Shown here one piece after another: positions 32,168 through 39,896 of a stretch of 43,080 bases of DNA. The DNA is from Chloroflexota bacterium (lineage in GTDB: Bacteria > Chloroflexota > Anaerolineae > B4-G1 > SLSP01), in the NCBI GenBank assembly GCA_019873645.1, contig JAIOAX010000039.1, positions 1 to 43,080 of the forward strand. Direction: 5' to 3'. The position numbers were made by a program, and so were the translations under genes. Positions within the stretch are counted from its first letter, which is position 1. Each line of letters starts with the position of its first letter. Below the pieces are notes generated by a model that was given only the letters and a program-made list of their open reading frames with translations, was not told the DNA's origin and searched no databases.

Positions 32168-32800
32168 GTGGACGATTTGAGCCTTTCCCGGCGCGAACGA
32201 AAAAAACAAGAGCATCGGCGGCGTATCCTGGAAGCGGCATTGCGGCTTTTTGAGACGCAGGGTGTAGAAGCAACCACCATTGATGCAATCGCAGAAGCTG
32301 CCGACGTTTCGCGGGGTACGCTTTTCAACTACTTCCCTACCAAAGAAAGTCTGCTCAACGCCATCGCCGCTGAGGAACTGCATGATTTGCAAAGACGCGG
32401 GATAGGAGCAAACGAGGCCAGCGCCATCGCGCGCATCTACGCTCTAATGCGCGCATTGCTGACAGACAGTCTCGCCTTTCTTCACGTGACGCGCTACATC
32501 TTGCTCGACGCGATGCTCCACCCCACGCAGGCCAGTTCGCCAAGTGTGCATCTGGACGCACTCCTCAAGCCGCTGGTGCAGCAGGCGCAAGCGCAAGGTG
32601 AAATCCGCGCCGATCTCGATCCTGCCGCCGTCACCGGGGCGCTGGTGGGCATCTACCTGGGCACTTTCTTTCGCCTGATCAGCGCAGATACCATTGTTGA
32701 CCAGGCCGTAATTACTGCGGTGGAAGCCACTATCCGTTTGCTTTTTGAGGGCATTGCCAGTTCCAATAACTCGCCTGACAACCATCTGAATGAAAACTGA
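32168..32800 (+). CDS. TetR-family transcriptional regulator
   Basis: A 210-residue regulator with an N-terminal helix-turn-helix (about 15-60: RRRILEAALRLFETQGVEATTIDAIAEAADVSRGTLFNYFPTK region) and a helical ligand/dimer domain. The start is GTG 32168 with AAGGA seven bases upstream. The gene is 39 bases upstream of an ABC exporter and divergent from the epimerase operon, so it likely represses the exporter and itself through the palindrome in its promoter, and possibly the divergent operon. The inducing ligand is not known; a lipophilic export substrate would be typical. Confidence 0.93.
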   Translation: MDDLSLSRRERKKQEHRRRILEAALRLFETQGVEATTIDAIAEAADVSRGTLFNYFPTKESLLNAIAAEELHDLQRRGIGANEASAIARIYALMRALLTDSLAFLHVTRYILLDAMLHPTQASSPSVHLDALLKPLVQQAQAQGEIRADLDPAAVTGALVGIYLGTFFRLISADTIVDQAVITAVEATIRLLFEGIASSNNSPDNHLNEN

Positions 32801-32839
32801 CAACGGATGGCTATCTGACTATTCTTGGAGGAGAGAAAG

Positions 32840-34573
32840 ATGAAACGAACGCTACGCGGAATATTGAGCTATCTTGCTCCGTACAAGGCGCTTTTTGTCG
32901 TTGGGCAGATTGCGATGCTCGTGGGGACGGCGGCAGGACTGGCGTTCCCGTGGATGGTGCGCAATGTCTTCGACGTCCTTTTCCAACCACAGCGTATGAA
33001 CGCGCTGCTCATTGCCATCGGCGGGCTAGCGGCGGTTTCTGTCGCGGGTGAATTCGCCAACTTCATCAAAAACCGCGCCCTCGGTCATCTCGGCCAGAAG
33101 ATGATCCGCGACCTGCGCGCCAACATCTACGAACGGTTGCTACACCTCTCGCTTGATTACTACGACAATCAGAACTCCGGCGACATTACGTCCAGCATGA
33201 CCAATGACATGGCGATGCTACAACAAGGACTTTCGTCTGGACTGACCTACATCTTGCAACAAGCGCTCTCGCTAATGGCCGTGGTCGCTCTGCTGTTCAG
33301 CATGGATGCCGTGCTCACGCTTATCGTCCTTGCAACGTTGCCAATCATTCTGGTCATCTCGCAAAAGATGGGGGCCAAAGTCAAAGCCATCGCCAAAAGC
33401 ACGCAGGAGCGCCTTGGCTATCTGATGAACATCCTCAATCAGAGTATCTCCGGTATGAGCGTCATCCAGGCGTTTGTGCTGGAGAACTACGCGCGCGGCC
33501 TCTTCCGCGATGAAAACGACCGCATCCTCGACAAATCCATCGCCAACATCAAGGTGACGACTACCGCCGGGCTGCTTATCGGATTGCTCAACGCGCTGTT
33601 CCTGCTCGTCGTTATCGGGATAGGGGCGCTGCGAGTCGCGGGCGGTTATCTCACCCCCGCCGACCTGATCGCTTTCATCCTCTACGCGGAGATGGTCGCC
33701 GGGCCGGTCGCCGCCTTGTCGGGCATCTACATTGAGATCAACAAAGCCCTCGCCGCCTACCAGCGCATTGTGGCGATCCTTGAAACGCCCGCTGAAGTGG
33801 TCAACCGGCCCACCCGCGCGTTGGAACGCGTACAGGGTCACGTTGAATTCCGCGATGTGACCTTCTCTTATGACGAGGAAAAGCCGATCTTGAAAAATAT
33901 CTCGTTCAGCATCGCGCCCGGTGAGACTGTTGCCCTGGTCGGGCCGAGCGGCGCGGGGAAATCAACGCTCGCCAAGCTGCTGCCGCGCTTCTACGACCCT
34001 GACGGCGGCGCGATTCTGCTGGATGGGGTGGACATCCGCGACCTCGATGTGCACTTCCTGCGCCAACAGATCGCCATTGTCCCGCAGGAGACCTATCTTT
34101 TCGGGATGAGCATCCGCGACAACATCGCCTGCGGACAGCCAGAGGCGTCCACTGAGGCGATTGAACGCGCGGCGCGCCTGGCGAACGCCGACGGTTTCAT
34201 CCGCGAATTGGATCACGGCTACGGCACCGAAATCGGCGAGCGCGGCGCGCGACTTTCCGGCGGGCAGCGCCAGCGTCTCGCCATTGCCCGCGCATTCCTC
34301 AAGGACCCGCGCATCCTCATCCTCGACGAGGCGACCTCTGCGCTGGACACGCACGCTGAGCGCCAAATCCAGAGCGCGTTGGACACGCTGAGGCATGACC
34401 GTACCACGCTCATCATTGCCCACCGGCTTTCAACGATTAAGAATGCGGATAAAATTGTTGTTTTGAAGGATGGGGGAATCCTGGCAATAGGAACGCACGC
34501 GGATTTAGTGGAGACGTGCCCGTTCTACAGAGATTTGTATCAGAAACAGTTCGCGTTGCACGAGGTCGGATAA
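32840..34573 (+). CDS. ABC exporter half-transporter (MsbA/MdlB-like)
   Basis: A 577-residue fused exporter: six transmembrane segments (about 12-305, with the YYDNQNSGDITSSMTND coupling-helix region typical of lipid/drug exporters) and a nucleotide-binding domain with Walker A GPSGAGKST (368-376), signature LSGGQRQR and Walker B LILDEATSALD. It should work as a homodimer exporting a lipid, glycolipid or drug-like molecule. ATG 32840 has GGAGGAG six bases upstream. It is co-transcribed with the tetR-type gene and divergent from the cyclase operon, making it the candidate exporter for that pathway's product. Confidence 0.94.
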   Translation: MKRTLRGILSYLAPYKALFVVGQIAMLVGTAAGLAFPWMVRNVFDVLFQPQRMNALLIAIGGLAAVSVAGEFANFIKNRALGHLGQKMIRDLRANIYERLLHLSLDYYDNQNSGDITSSMTNDMAMLQQGLSSGLTYILQQALSLMAVVALLFSMDAVLTLIVLATLPIILVISQKMGAKVKAIAKSTQERLGYLMNILNQSISGMSVIQAFVLENYARGLFRDENDRILDKSIANIKVTTTAGLLIGLLNALFLLVVIGIGALRVAGGYLTPADLIAFILYAEMVAGPVAALSGIYIEINKALAAYQRIVAILETPAEVVNRPTRALERVQGHVEFRDVTFSYDEEKPILKNISFSIAPGETVALVGPSGAGKSTLAKLLPRFYDPDGGAILLDGVDIRDLDVHFLRQQIAIVPQETYLFGMSIRDNIACGQPEASTEAIERAARLANADGFIRELDHGYGTEIGERGARLSGGQRQRLAIARAFLKDPRILILDEATSALDTHAERQIQSALDTLRHDRTTLIIAHRLSTIKNADKIVVLKDGGILAIGTHADLVETCPFYRDLYQKQFALHEVG

Positions 34574-34584
34574 GGAGCGGAATT

Positions 34585-35313
34585 ATGACTCCCCTGCAAC
34601 AAAGGGATATTTTCAACTCTGCTTTTGTGGGTATCGCGGGCAAGCGCATCGTCGGCCCCGATGGGCAACCGCTGTGGCTGAAAGGCATCGGTATCGGCAA
34701 CTGGCTGCTGCCCGAAGGCTATATGTGGGGCTTCCGGCGGGCCAACTCGCCGCGGCTGATCAATGAGGTCATCTGCCAGCTCATCGGCGTGGAAGCGGCG
34801 CGCGCATTCTGGCGGACGTGGTACGCGCAGTTCATCACATAGGAAGATGTCCGCTTCCTTCACATCATCTTCCTCGGCGGCGCGCGCTGGAACACCGATT
34901 TCAGCGTGTTCGGGCCGCCGTTCGACGACAAACTGGCCTATACGTTCCACCGCTACTGGGATCCGGTCACGCCCGCGCTGGTTGAACCCTACCTCGTTCC
35001 GTTGTGGATGGGCGAATCGGGTGAGAATACCTACGAGTGGATCACCGCGTTTCGGGAGCTGCTGGAGGCCAACGACATCGGCCGGTGCTTCTGGACGTAC
35101 AAGCGGCTGGATACGGAGCGCTGTGTCGTCTCCATTAAGCGGACGCCGGAATGGGATGCCATTGTCGCGTTTGCCGAGCATCCCCGCGCGACGTTCAAGG
35201 ACATCCGCGAACAACGTCCATCGCGGCAGGTTGTGGAGCAAGCCTTGCGCGATTACCTGGAACACATCCGGTTCGCCGCGTGCCGGGTCAATCCGGACTA
35301 CCTGGCGGCATAG
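34585..35313 (+). pseudogene. Decayed GH5 glycoside hydrolase gene
   Basis: AAGGAG and ATG 34585 start a protein (GKRIVGPDGQPLWLKG, IGIGNWLLPEGYMWGF) typical of the N-terminus of GH5 endoglucanase-like enzymes. TAG at 34840-34842 interrupts it where the family usually has Glu (QFIT-stop-EDVRF). The same frame then continues without a stop to 35313 and encodes the GH5 C-terminal part: WNTDFSVFGPPFDDKLAYTF, and PLWMGESGE, which holds the nucleophile. Between EDVRFLH and IIFLGG the whole middle of the barrel, including the NEP acid/base strand, is missing (roughly 150 residues judged by family length). An internal in-frame deletion plus a nonsense codon indicates a pseudogene. It begins 11 bases after the exporter stop. 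Confidence 0.85.
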
Positions 35314-35351
35314 GGAATTTACGGGACACCATCAATTTTTAGGGGGATTGG

Positions 35352-35927
35352 ATGACCCTGTGTGTAAAATCTATCGGTGTTGCAGACTTTCCTCTTTACG
35401 ACGCCATCCCCAACCACTTTGAAGTACGCACCATCTTTCAGGTGGTGGCGTTGGACGGGGGCTTAGGCGGCTTACAGTTGATCGAACAACCCGTTGAGCC
35501 GTATATCAAGACCTACGACAACGATGGCCCGACGGCCTGGGCACAGGAGTTCGACCTGCGAACGTGGGGTATCTTCGTAGCCTTTGACGGCGAAAATCCG
35601 GTCGGCGGCGCGACGGTTGCATTGAACGCGCCGGTTTACCCGCTGGATCATTTTCAACGCCAGGACCTCGCCGTTTTGTGGGACATCCGCGTGCATCCGG
35701 ACGCGCGGGGCCGGGGGATCGGCGCGCGGCTTTTCCGTCATGCAGCGGACTGGGCGCGGGAGCAGGGTTGCGGGCAATTGGGTCTGGAGACACAGAGCGT
35801 CAACGTCCCGGCGTGTCGTTTTTATGCCCAACAGGGCTGCACCCTCGGCGCGATCCACCGCTTTGGCTACGCCGGCGTCCCTGAAGTCGCGCACGAGGCG
35901 ATGCTGTTGTGGTATTGTGATCTGTGA
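35352..35927 (+). CDS. GNAT acetyltransferase, streptothricin-acetyltransferase-like
   Basis: A 191-residue acetyltransferase. The acetyl-CoA motif is IRVHPDARGRGIGARLF (112-128), followed by GLETQSVNVPACRFYAQQGC and a C-terminal LLWYCDL. The sequence from PYIKTYDNDG to the end follows the pattern of Sat-type streptothricin acetyltransferases and relatives, but closely related proteins also acetylate other amines. GGGGGA lies just upstream of ATG 35352. It is a stand-alone gene convergent with the small membrane protein. Confidence 0.88.
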   Translation: MTLCVKSIGVADFPLYDAIPNHFEVRTIFQVVALDGGLGGLQLIEQPVEPYIKTYDNDGPTAWAQEFDLRTWGIFVAFDGENPVGGATVALNAPVYPLDHFQRQDLAVLWDIRVHPDARGRGIGARLFRHAADWAREQGCGQLGLETQSVNVPACRFYAQQGCTLGAIHRFGYAGVPEVAHEAMLLWYCDL

Positions 35928-35937
35928 TGTGTTTGGA

Positions 35938-35947
35938 ACGTTCTAAC
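35938..35947. repeat. ACGTTCTAAC word repeat
   Basis: The 10-mer ACGTTCTAAC in this short convergent gap also occurs twice at 42947-42972. It belongs to the set of short AT-rich words that fill gaps in this genome. Confidence 0.4.
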
Positions 35948-35951
35948 ATTC

Positions 35952-36302
35952 TCACAACATCGCCGCCAGCAACAGGATCCCCGCTTCCACCCCCAGGACG
36001 CGCGCGAAGAATCGCCATGTGCCGGGAGTATTGATGTGCCGCATGGTGTACTCCAACCCGCCGATGATGACCACACAGGCCAGAATCGAGCCGAACAGGA
36101 TCAACACCTGACGCAGCGCTACCGCGCCTTGATAGGCTTCCCCGTAAGGGACGCCTTCGGCCCAGAACGCGGCATAGATGATGGATATGACATCCGCCGC
36201 GCCGCTGAGTGCGAACAGCGCCAGCGCGCTACTGAGTAGCCACAAAGCGAGGGTTATCCCTTTCAGGACGGCGGGCTTGTGCAAAAGGTCGGGTAACTTC
36301 AT
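35952..36302 (-). CDS. Small membrane protein of unknown function
   Basis: A 116-residue protein with three predicted transmembrane segments (about 15-50, 65-83 and 98-115) and a short charged loop containing YTMRHINTPG. AAGGGAG six bases before ATG 36302 supports the start. I recognise no family. It is on the same strand as the GT39-like gene 97 bases upstream, a gap filled by the AATCCGTT-type repeat. Confidence 0.75.
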   Translation of the reverse strand: MKLPDLLHKPAVLKGITLALWLLSSALALFALSGAADVISIIYAAFWAEGVPYGEAYQGAVALRQVLILFGSILACVVIIGGLEYTMRHINTPGTWRFFARVLGVEAGILLLAAML

Positions 36303-36361
36303 CAGCGTCTCCCTTAAAAATCGTTGGAACGTTTATGGTAGTACAAGTTTGAAATCCGTTA

Positions 36362-36380
36362 AAATCCGTTTAATCCGTTG
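36362..36380. repeat. Dispersed AATCCGTT repeat, copy 1
   Basis: AAATCCGTTTAATCCGTTG occurs here and, identical over 19 bases, at 42108-42126, both times followed by a CCAT after one or two bases. Further partial copies (AATCCGTTG) follow directly. It lies between two genes and has no coding potential. Confidence 0.75.
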
Positions 36381-36399
36381 ACCATCAATCCGTTGCCCA

Positions 36400-38505
36400 T
36401 CAATCCCGACAGTGGGGCGGCAACCAGTCCAGCGCGCCGGCGACATAGCTATCCAGAGTTCCCAAATAATCAGCCGGATTGCGATAGCTTACCTGCAACA
36501 GCACGATGTTCAACGGCAAATCGTTCTCCGTCTCGCGCCAGACCATCGCGGCCGGGAAGGCGCCATCTGCGAGAGCAGGCAACACAGCGAAATGCAGGTG
36601 CACCCAGGGTTCGCGGTAACTTCCCTGGTAGCCGAGCAGTTCTCCCGCCTTGACGGGAATCCCCGTACTGCCCGGTGGAAACGCCGGGTTCACATAGCTT
36701 GCGCCGCCGTCCGCCGAAGCCATCCCCCCGTAGAAGGTCCACACCTGCTGTCCGGGGTTCAAGGGATCGTCGTGGAGGATCGTGACGGCATCGGGCCAGT
36801 CGGCACGGCGCATCAATTGCCCATCGGCCACGGCGTAGACCGGCGTCATGTTGTCGTAGCCCATTCCCATCAACAGGAGCGTCTTGTTGAGCCACCACAT
36901 CCCTAAAGCGCCGGAAGTGGGGAAGGCCCACGGCGCGCCAGAGCACGCGCCGTTCACAGGCGCAACGACGCCGGCGCTGTTGCGGGGGCGAAAAACGATC
37001 GTATCGGCTTTGATGGCGTCGGCGATATAGGCTTCCTGAATGGCATCAAGCATCTCCGGCGTCCAGCGTTCCATATAGACCGGATAACCGTGAAAGTGAT
37101 GGATCAAAATCAGCGGAAATTTCTCGGCGCGGATGTCGTTGAGCAGCGGGGTCTGATCCCACAAATTCGCGTTTGCCAGTTGCGTCACCTCGAAGGGCTG
37201 GATGTAGAGCGGTTTGCCGTTCAGGGTGAGCATCCCCATATACTCGTCGGCCAGGATTGGGCCGTCGGTTTCGGCGACGATAGCTTGCAGCTCGCGGAGC
37301 ACGGCTCGGCCGGAGGCACGGTATTTGAAGTCCTGCACCGGATGGAGCAGCGTGAAGCGCAGCACCATGCCGGCCTGCGCCGCCAGCAGGATCAACACCA
37401 CGCTGCGCACAAGTGGCGGAACCCACGTCGGGGCAGGCGACGGGGCGTCGTTGCGCCAGACTTTGCCGCTCCAGGCCGTCACCGTCCCGGCGACCAGCGC
37501 CAGTGCAGCACAGAGCTCCAGCAGATAATTGACGTTCGAGCCGATCTTGCCGACCGTGATCGCTGAGAGCAGCGCCCCGATCAGAAAGGGGCTCGCCATC
37601 GGCCAGCCGGCAGCGCTATCCAGTCGCTTACGTGCCCGTGCCGGGATCACGACCAGCAGCACGACGCAGAGGAACAGGAGAATGGGGACCAGATCGCGCA
37701 ATTCCCGCACATACCGCTCTACGGTTTCAAAGTTAAACGGATTGACGTTGGCCGTGACGATGTTAAAAAAGAATCCCCCACCGGTTGTCAGGTTGAGGAT
37801 CATGAAAAGAACCAGGCACAACCCTCCCACCATCCCCGCCAGGGCGAAAGCCGCGCGCCAACCCCGTCGCGCCCATACCCAGATAAAGGCGGCCAGTGGT
37901 GCGGCCAGGGCGTAGGATTGGCGGGTGTAAATGGCCGCGCTGAGCAGCAGCGCTGTGCCTGCCAGTGCGCGGTTGTCCTGGGGGCGGCGGGCGATTGTAT
38001 ACAACGCGGCGGTACCGAGGGCCAGCGCCAGCAGGTCAATGCGCGCCAGTTTGGACCAGCTCGCCACGTAAGGCAGCGCCAGAAAGAGCAGGGCGGTGAG
38101 CCGCGCAGCGAACCGGTCGCGGCTGTGCGCTTCAACCACGCCGCCCAGGAAAAAAGCCGTCGCCAGCGCGCCGACGATGGAGATCAGCCGTCCGGCCCAG
38201 AAGTTCGGGCCGAAGAGGCGCACAAAAGGCGCCATGGTCAAAACATACAGCGGCGGGTAATTGGTGATGGTGTAGGGCGGCGCGGTGAGGTCAGTGCGGT
38301 AGATGGGACGGCCCTCAACCAGACGCATGGCCTGATCCACCAGCGGCGCTTCACCGTAATCCAGCGGGTAAGGATAGAGGAGCGCCTGGACGGCGTGGAT
38401 GGCGTAGACGGCCAGCGTCACGACGAAGACGAGCGTGACGAGGAGGCGCGCGCCAGTTTCAACATAAGCAGTGGGCGGTAAAGATTCTGATCCAGGATGC
38501 TTCAT
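36400..38505 (-). CDS. GT39-like membrane glycosyltransferase fused to an M23-like domain
   Basis: A 701-residue protein. Residues 15-430 carry about ten transmembrane segments with the PMT/ArnT pattern: LDYGEAPLVDQAMRL after the first segment (acidic pair as in GT39 Asp/Glu motifs) and TNYPPLYVL. A soluble part (430-530) follows. The last 165 residues look like an M23 (LytM) peptidase fold: GYDNMTPVYAVADG, VTILHDD, VWTFYGGM, VKAGELLGYQGS and WVHLHFAV (H636, H638). The upstream metal-ligand His of active M23 enzymes (H-x3-D) is not visible, so this domain may bind rather than cut. It would transfer a polyprenyl-linked sugar at the outer face of the membrane. The start ATG 38505 has a weak ribosome-binding site; a longer upstream frame is less likely. 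It is divergent from the sugar kinase gene. Confidence 0.85.
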   Translation of the reverse strand: MKHPGSESLPPTAYVETGARLLVTLVFVVTLAVYAIHAVQALLYPYPLDYGEAPLVDQAMRLVEGRPIYRTDLTAPPYTITNYPPLYVLTMAPFVRLFGPNFWAGRLISIVGALATAFFLGGVVEAHSRDRFAARLTALLFLALPYVASWSKLARIDLLALALGTAALYTIARRPQDNRALAGTALLLSAAIYTRQSYALAAPLAAFIWVWARRGWRAAFALAGMVGGLCLVLFMILNLTTGGGFFFNIVTANVNPFNFETVERYVRELRDLVPILLFLCVVLLVVIPARARKRLDSAAGWPMASPFLIGALLSAITVGKIGSNVNYLLELCAALALVAGTVTAWSGKVWRNDAPSPAPTWVPPLVRSVVLILLAAQAGMVLRFTLLHPVQDFKYRASGRAVLRELQAIVAETDGPILADEYMGMLTLNGKPLYIQPFEVTQLANANLWDQTPLLNDIRAEKFPLILIHHFHGYPVYMERWTPEMLDAIQEAYIADAIKADTIVFRPRNSAGVVAPVNGACSGAPWAFPTSGALGMWWLNKTLLLMGMGYDNMTPVYAVADGQLMRRADWPDAVTILHDDPLNPGQQVWTFYGGMASADGGASYVNPAFPPGSTGIPVKAGELLGYQGSYREPWVHLHFAVLPALADGAFPAAMVWRETENDLPLNIVLLQVSYRNPADYLGTLDSYVAGALDWLPPHCRD

Positions 38506-38659
38506 CGGTCTTCTCTTTGAAACAGGTTGGTTATCGGCAAGTTTATTGCCGGTATTGTACTCTCTTCTCATAGAATGAGCAATGGGTGTCAAAGTGGGCT
38601 TGACTCCGGTTGAGTTTGAGGCACAATGTTCAATATTGCCATTGGTTTCAGGTGGGTTT

Positions 38660-39781
38660 ATGGTGAACGAGAGCGTACACACCGCTATTGCGATGGCTGA
38701 ACATTTTGCGCCAGATGCCGGAGCGATTGTAGAGGTTCAGGAATACGGCTCCGGCAACATCAACGATACTTTTCTGGTCACGCGGCGTGAGGCGCCGCCC
38801 TTTATCTTGCAGCGGATCAACGCCCGGGTGTTCAAACATCCGGCGTGGATTATGCACAATATCCGCGTGTTCACCGATTATGTGCAGGCGCGGCTTCAGG
38901 CAGAGCCGACGCCGGGACGGCGTTGGGAGACGCCGCAGATCGTTCCCAGCCGCGACGGACGCGATTATGTGATAGACGCGCAGGGCGGATTCTGGCGCGC
39001 GCTCACCTTCATCGGCGGTGCGCGGTCTTATGCGAAAATCCGCGATGTTGACCATGCGCAAGAAGTGGGCTACGCGCTCGGACGCTTCCATCGGCTTATC
39101 AGCGACCTGGATTCCACGCGCCTGTACGATACCCTTGAAGGCTATCACATCACCCCACGCTATCTGGCGCATTACGATGCCGTTGTGGCATGCGGTGATT
39201 TTCCGGCGGATGCGGCGGAGGTGGCTTATGGTATGCACTTTCTCGCTGCGCGCCGCGACGTCATTCCGATATTGGAAGCAGCCCGGCAATCGGGCAAACT
39301 GCGTCTGCGGCCCACGCACGGCGATCCCAAAGTGGACAATGTGATGATTGACGACGCGACCGGACAGGCGGTGGGCATCATTGACCTGGACACGCTCAAG
39401 CCCGGCCTGGTCCACTACGACATCGGCGATTGCCTGCGCTCTGGCTGCAACCCGGCCGGCGAAGAGACCGCAGACCTTGAGGCCGTCACTTTTGACATGA
39501 ACCTCTGTCGGGCAATTTTACAAGGGTATTTGCCCCTGGTGCGCGATTTCTATACCGAAGCTGATTACGCTTATCTCTACCCGGCCATACGCTTGCTCGC
39601 ACTGGAACAAGGTCTGCGCTTCTTCACGGATTATCTTGAAGGCAATGTATACTACAAAGTCAAACACGCCCGGCACAACCTGCTCAGGGCTTTGGTGCAA
39701 TTCCGCCTGGTCGCCAGCATCGAGGCGCAGGAGGCGGACATCCGCGCCGTGATCGCCGATTGTCGTGCGCATGGCGAATAA
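38660..39781 (+). CDS. Aminoglycoside-phosphotransferase-fold sugar kinase (NahK-like)
   Basis: A 373-residue kinase of the APH/choline-kinase fold. N-terminal GSGNINDTFLV and LQRINARVFKHPAWIMHNI match N-acetylhexosamine 1-kinases. The catalytic loop is HGDPKVDN (220-227, Asp222) and the metal-binding motif IDLD (241-244). It would phosphorylate a free sugar such as N-acetylhexosamine at C1, feeding nucleotide-sugar synthesis. The frame opens earlier, but ATG 38660 preceded by AGGTGGG fits the family start better. It lies between two GT39-like membrane proteins, in line with glycan recycling or synthesis. Confidence 0.87.
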   Translation: MVNESVHTAIAMAEHFAPDAGAIVEVQEYGSGNINDTFLVTRREAPPFILQRINARVFKHPAWIMHNIRVFTDYVQARLQAEPTPGRRWETPQIVPSRDGRDYVIDAQGGFWRALTFIGGARSYAKIRDVDHAQEVGYALGRFHRLISDLDSTRLYDTLEGYHITPRYLAHYDAVVACGDFPADAAEVAYGMHFLAARRDVIPILEAARQSGKLRLRPTHGDPKVDNVMIDDATGQAVGIIDLDTLKPGLVHYDIGDCLRSGCNPAGEETADLEAVTFDMNLCRAILQGYLPLVRDFYTEADYAYLYPAIRLLALEQGLRFFTDYLEGNVYYKVKHARHNLLRALVQFRLVASIEAQEADIRAVIADCRAHGE

Positions 39782-39881
39782 CGAATTGCGAATAGCGAAT
39801 TACGAATAGCGAATTACGAATAACAAATCACCAATTACCGATTACCAGTTACCGATCACCGATTACCAGTTACCGATCACC
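39782..39881. repeat. Two adjoining tandem word repeats
   Basis: Immediately after the kinase stop, units of GCGAATTACGAATA-type repeat about two and a half times (39789-39823). They pass into two exact contiguous copies of a 21-base unit (39840-39860 and 39861-39881, beginning GATTACCAGTTACC). The block fills almost the whole gap to the next gene and ends about 15 bases before its start codon. Confidence 0.85.
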
Positions 39882-39896
39882 AATCATGAGGCCCTT

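Noticed and set aside
34840..34842. In-frame TAG as a recoded (pyrrolysine or readthrough) codon
   Set aside because: The GH5 middle region with the acid/base is also missing, so the gene is decayed; other genes here use TAG as a normal stop, and no recoding machinery is visible.
39782..39881. CRISPR array
   Set aside because: Units are short and contiguous with no unique spacers of constant length, and no cas gene is present.
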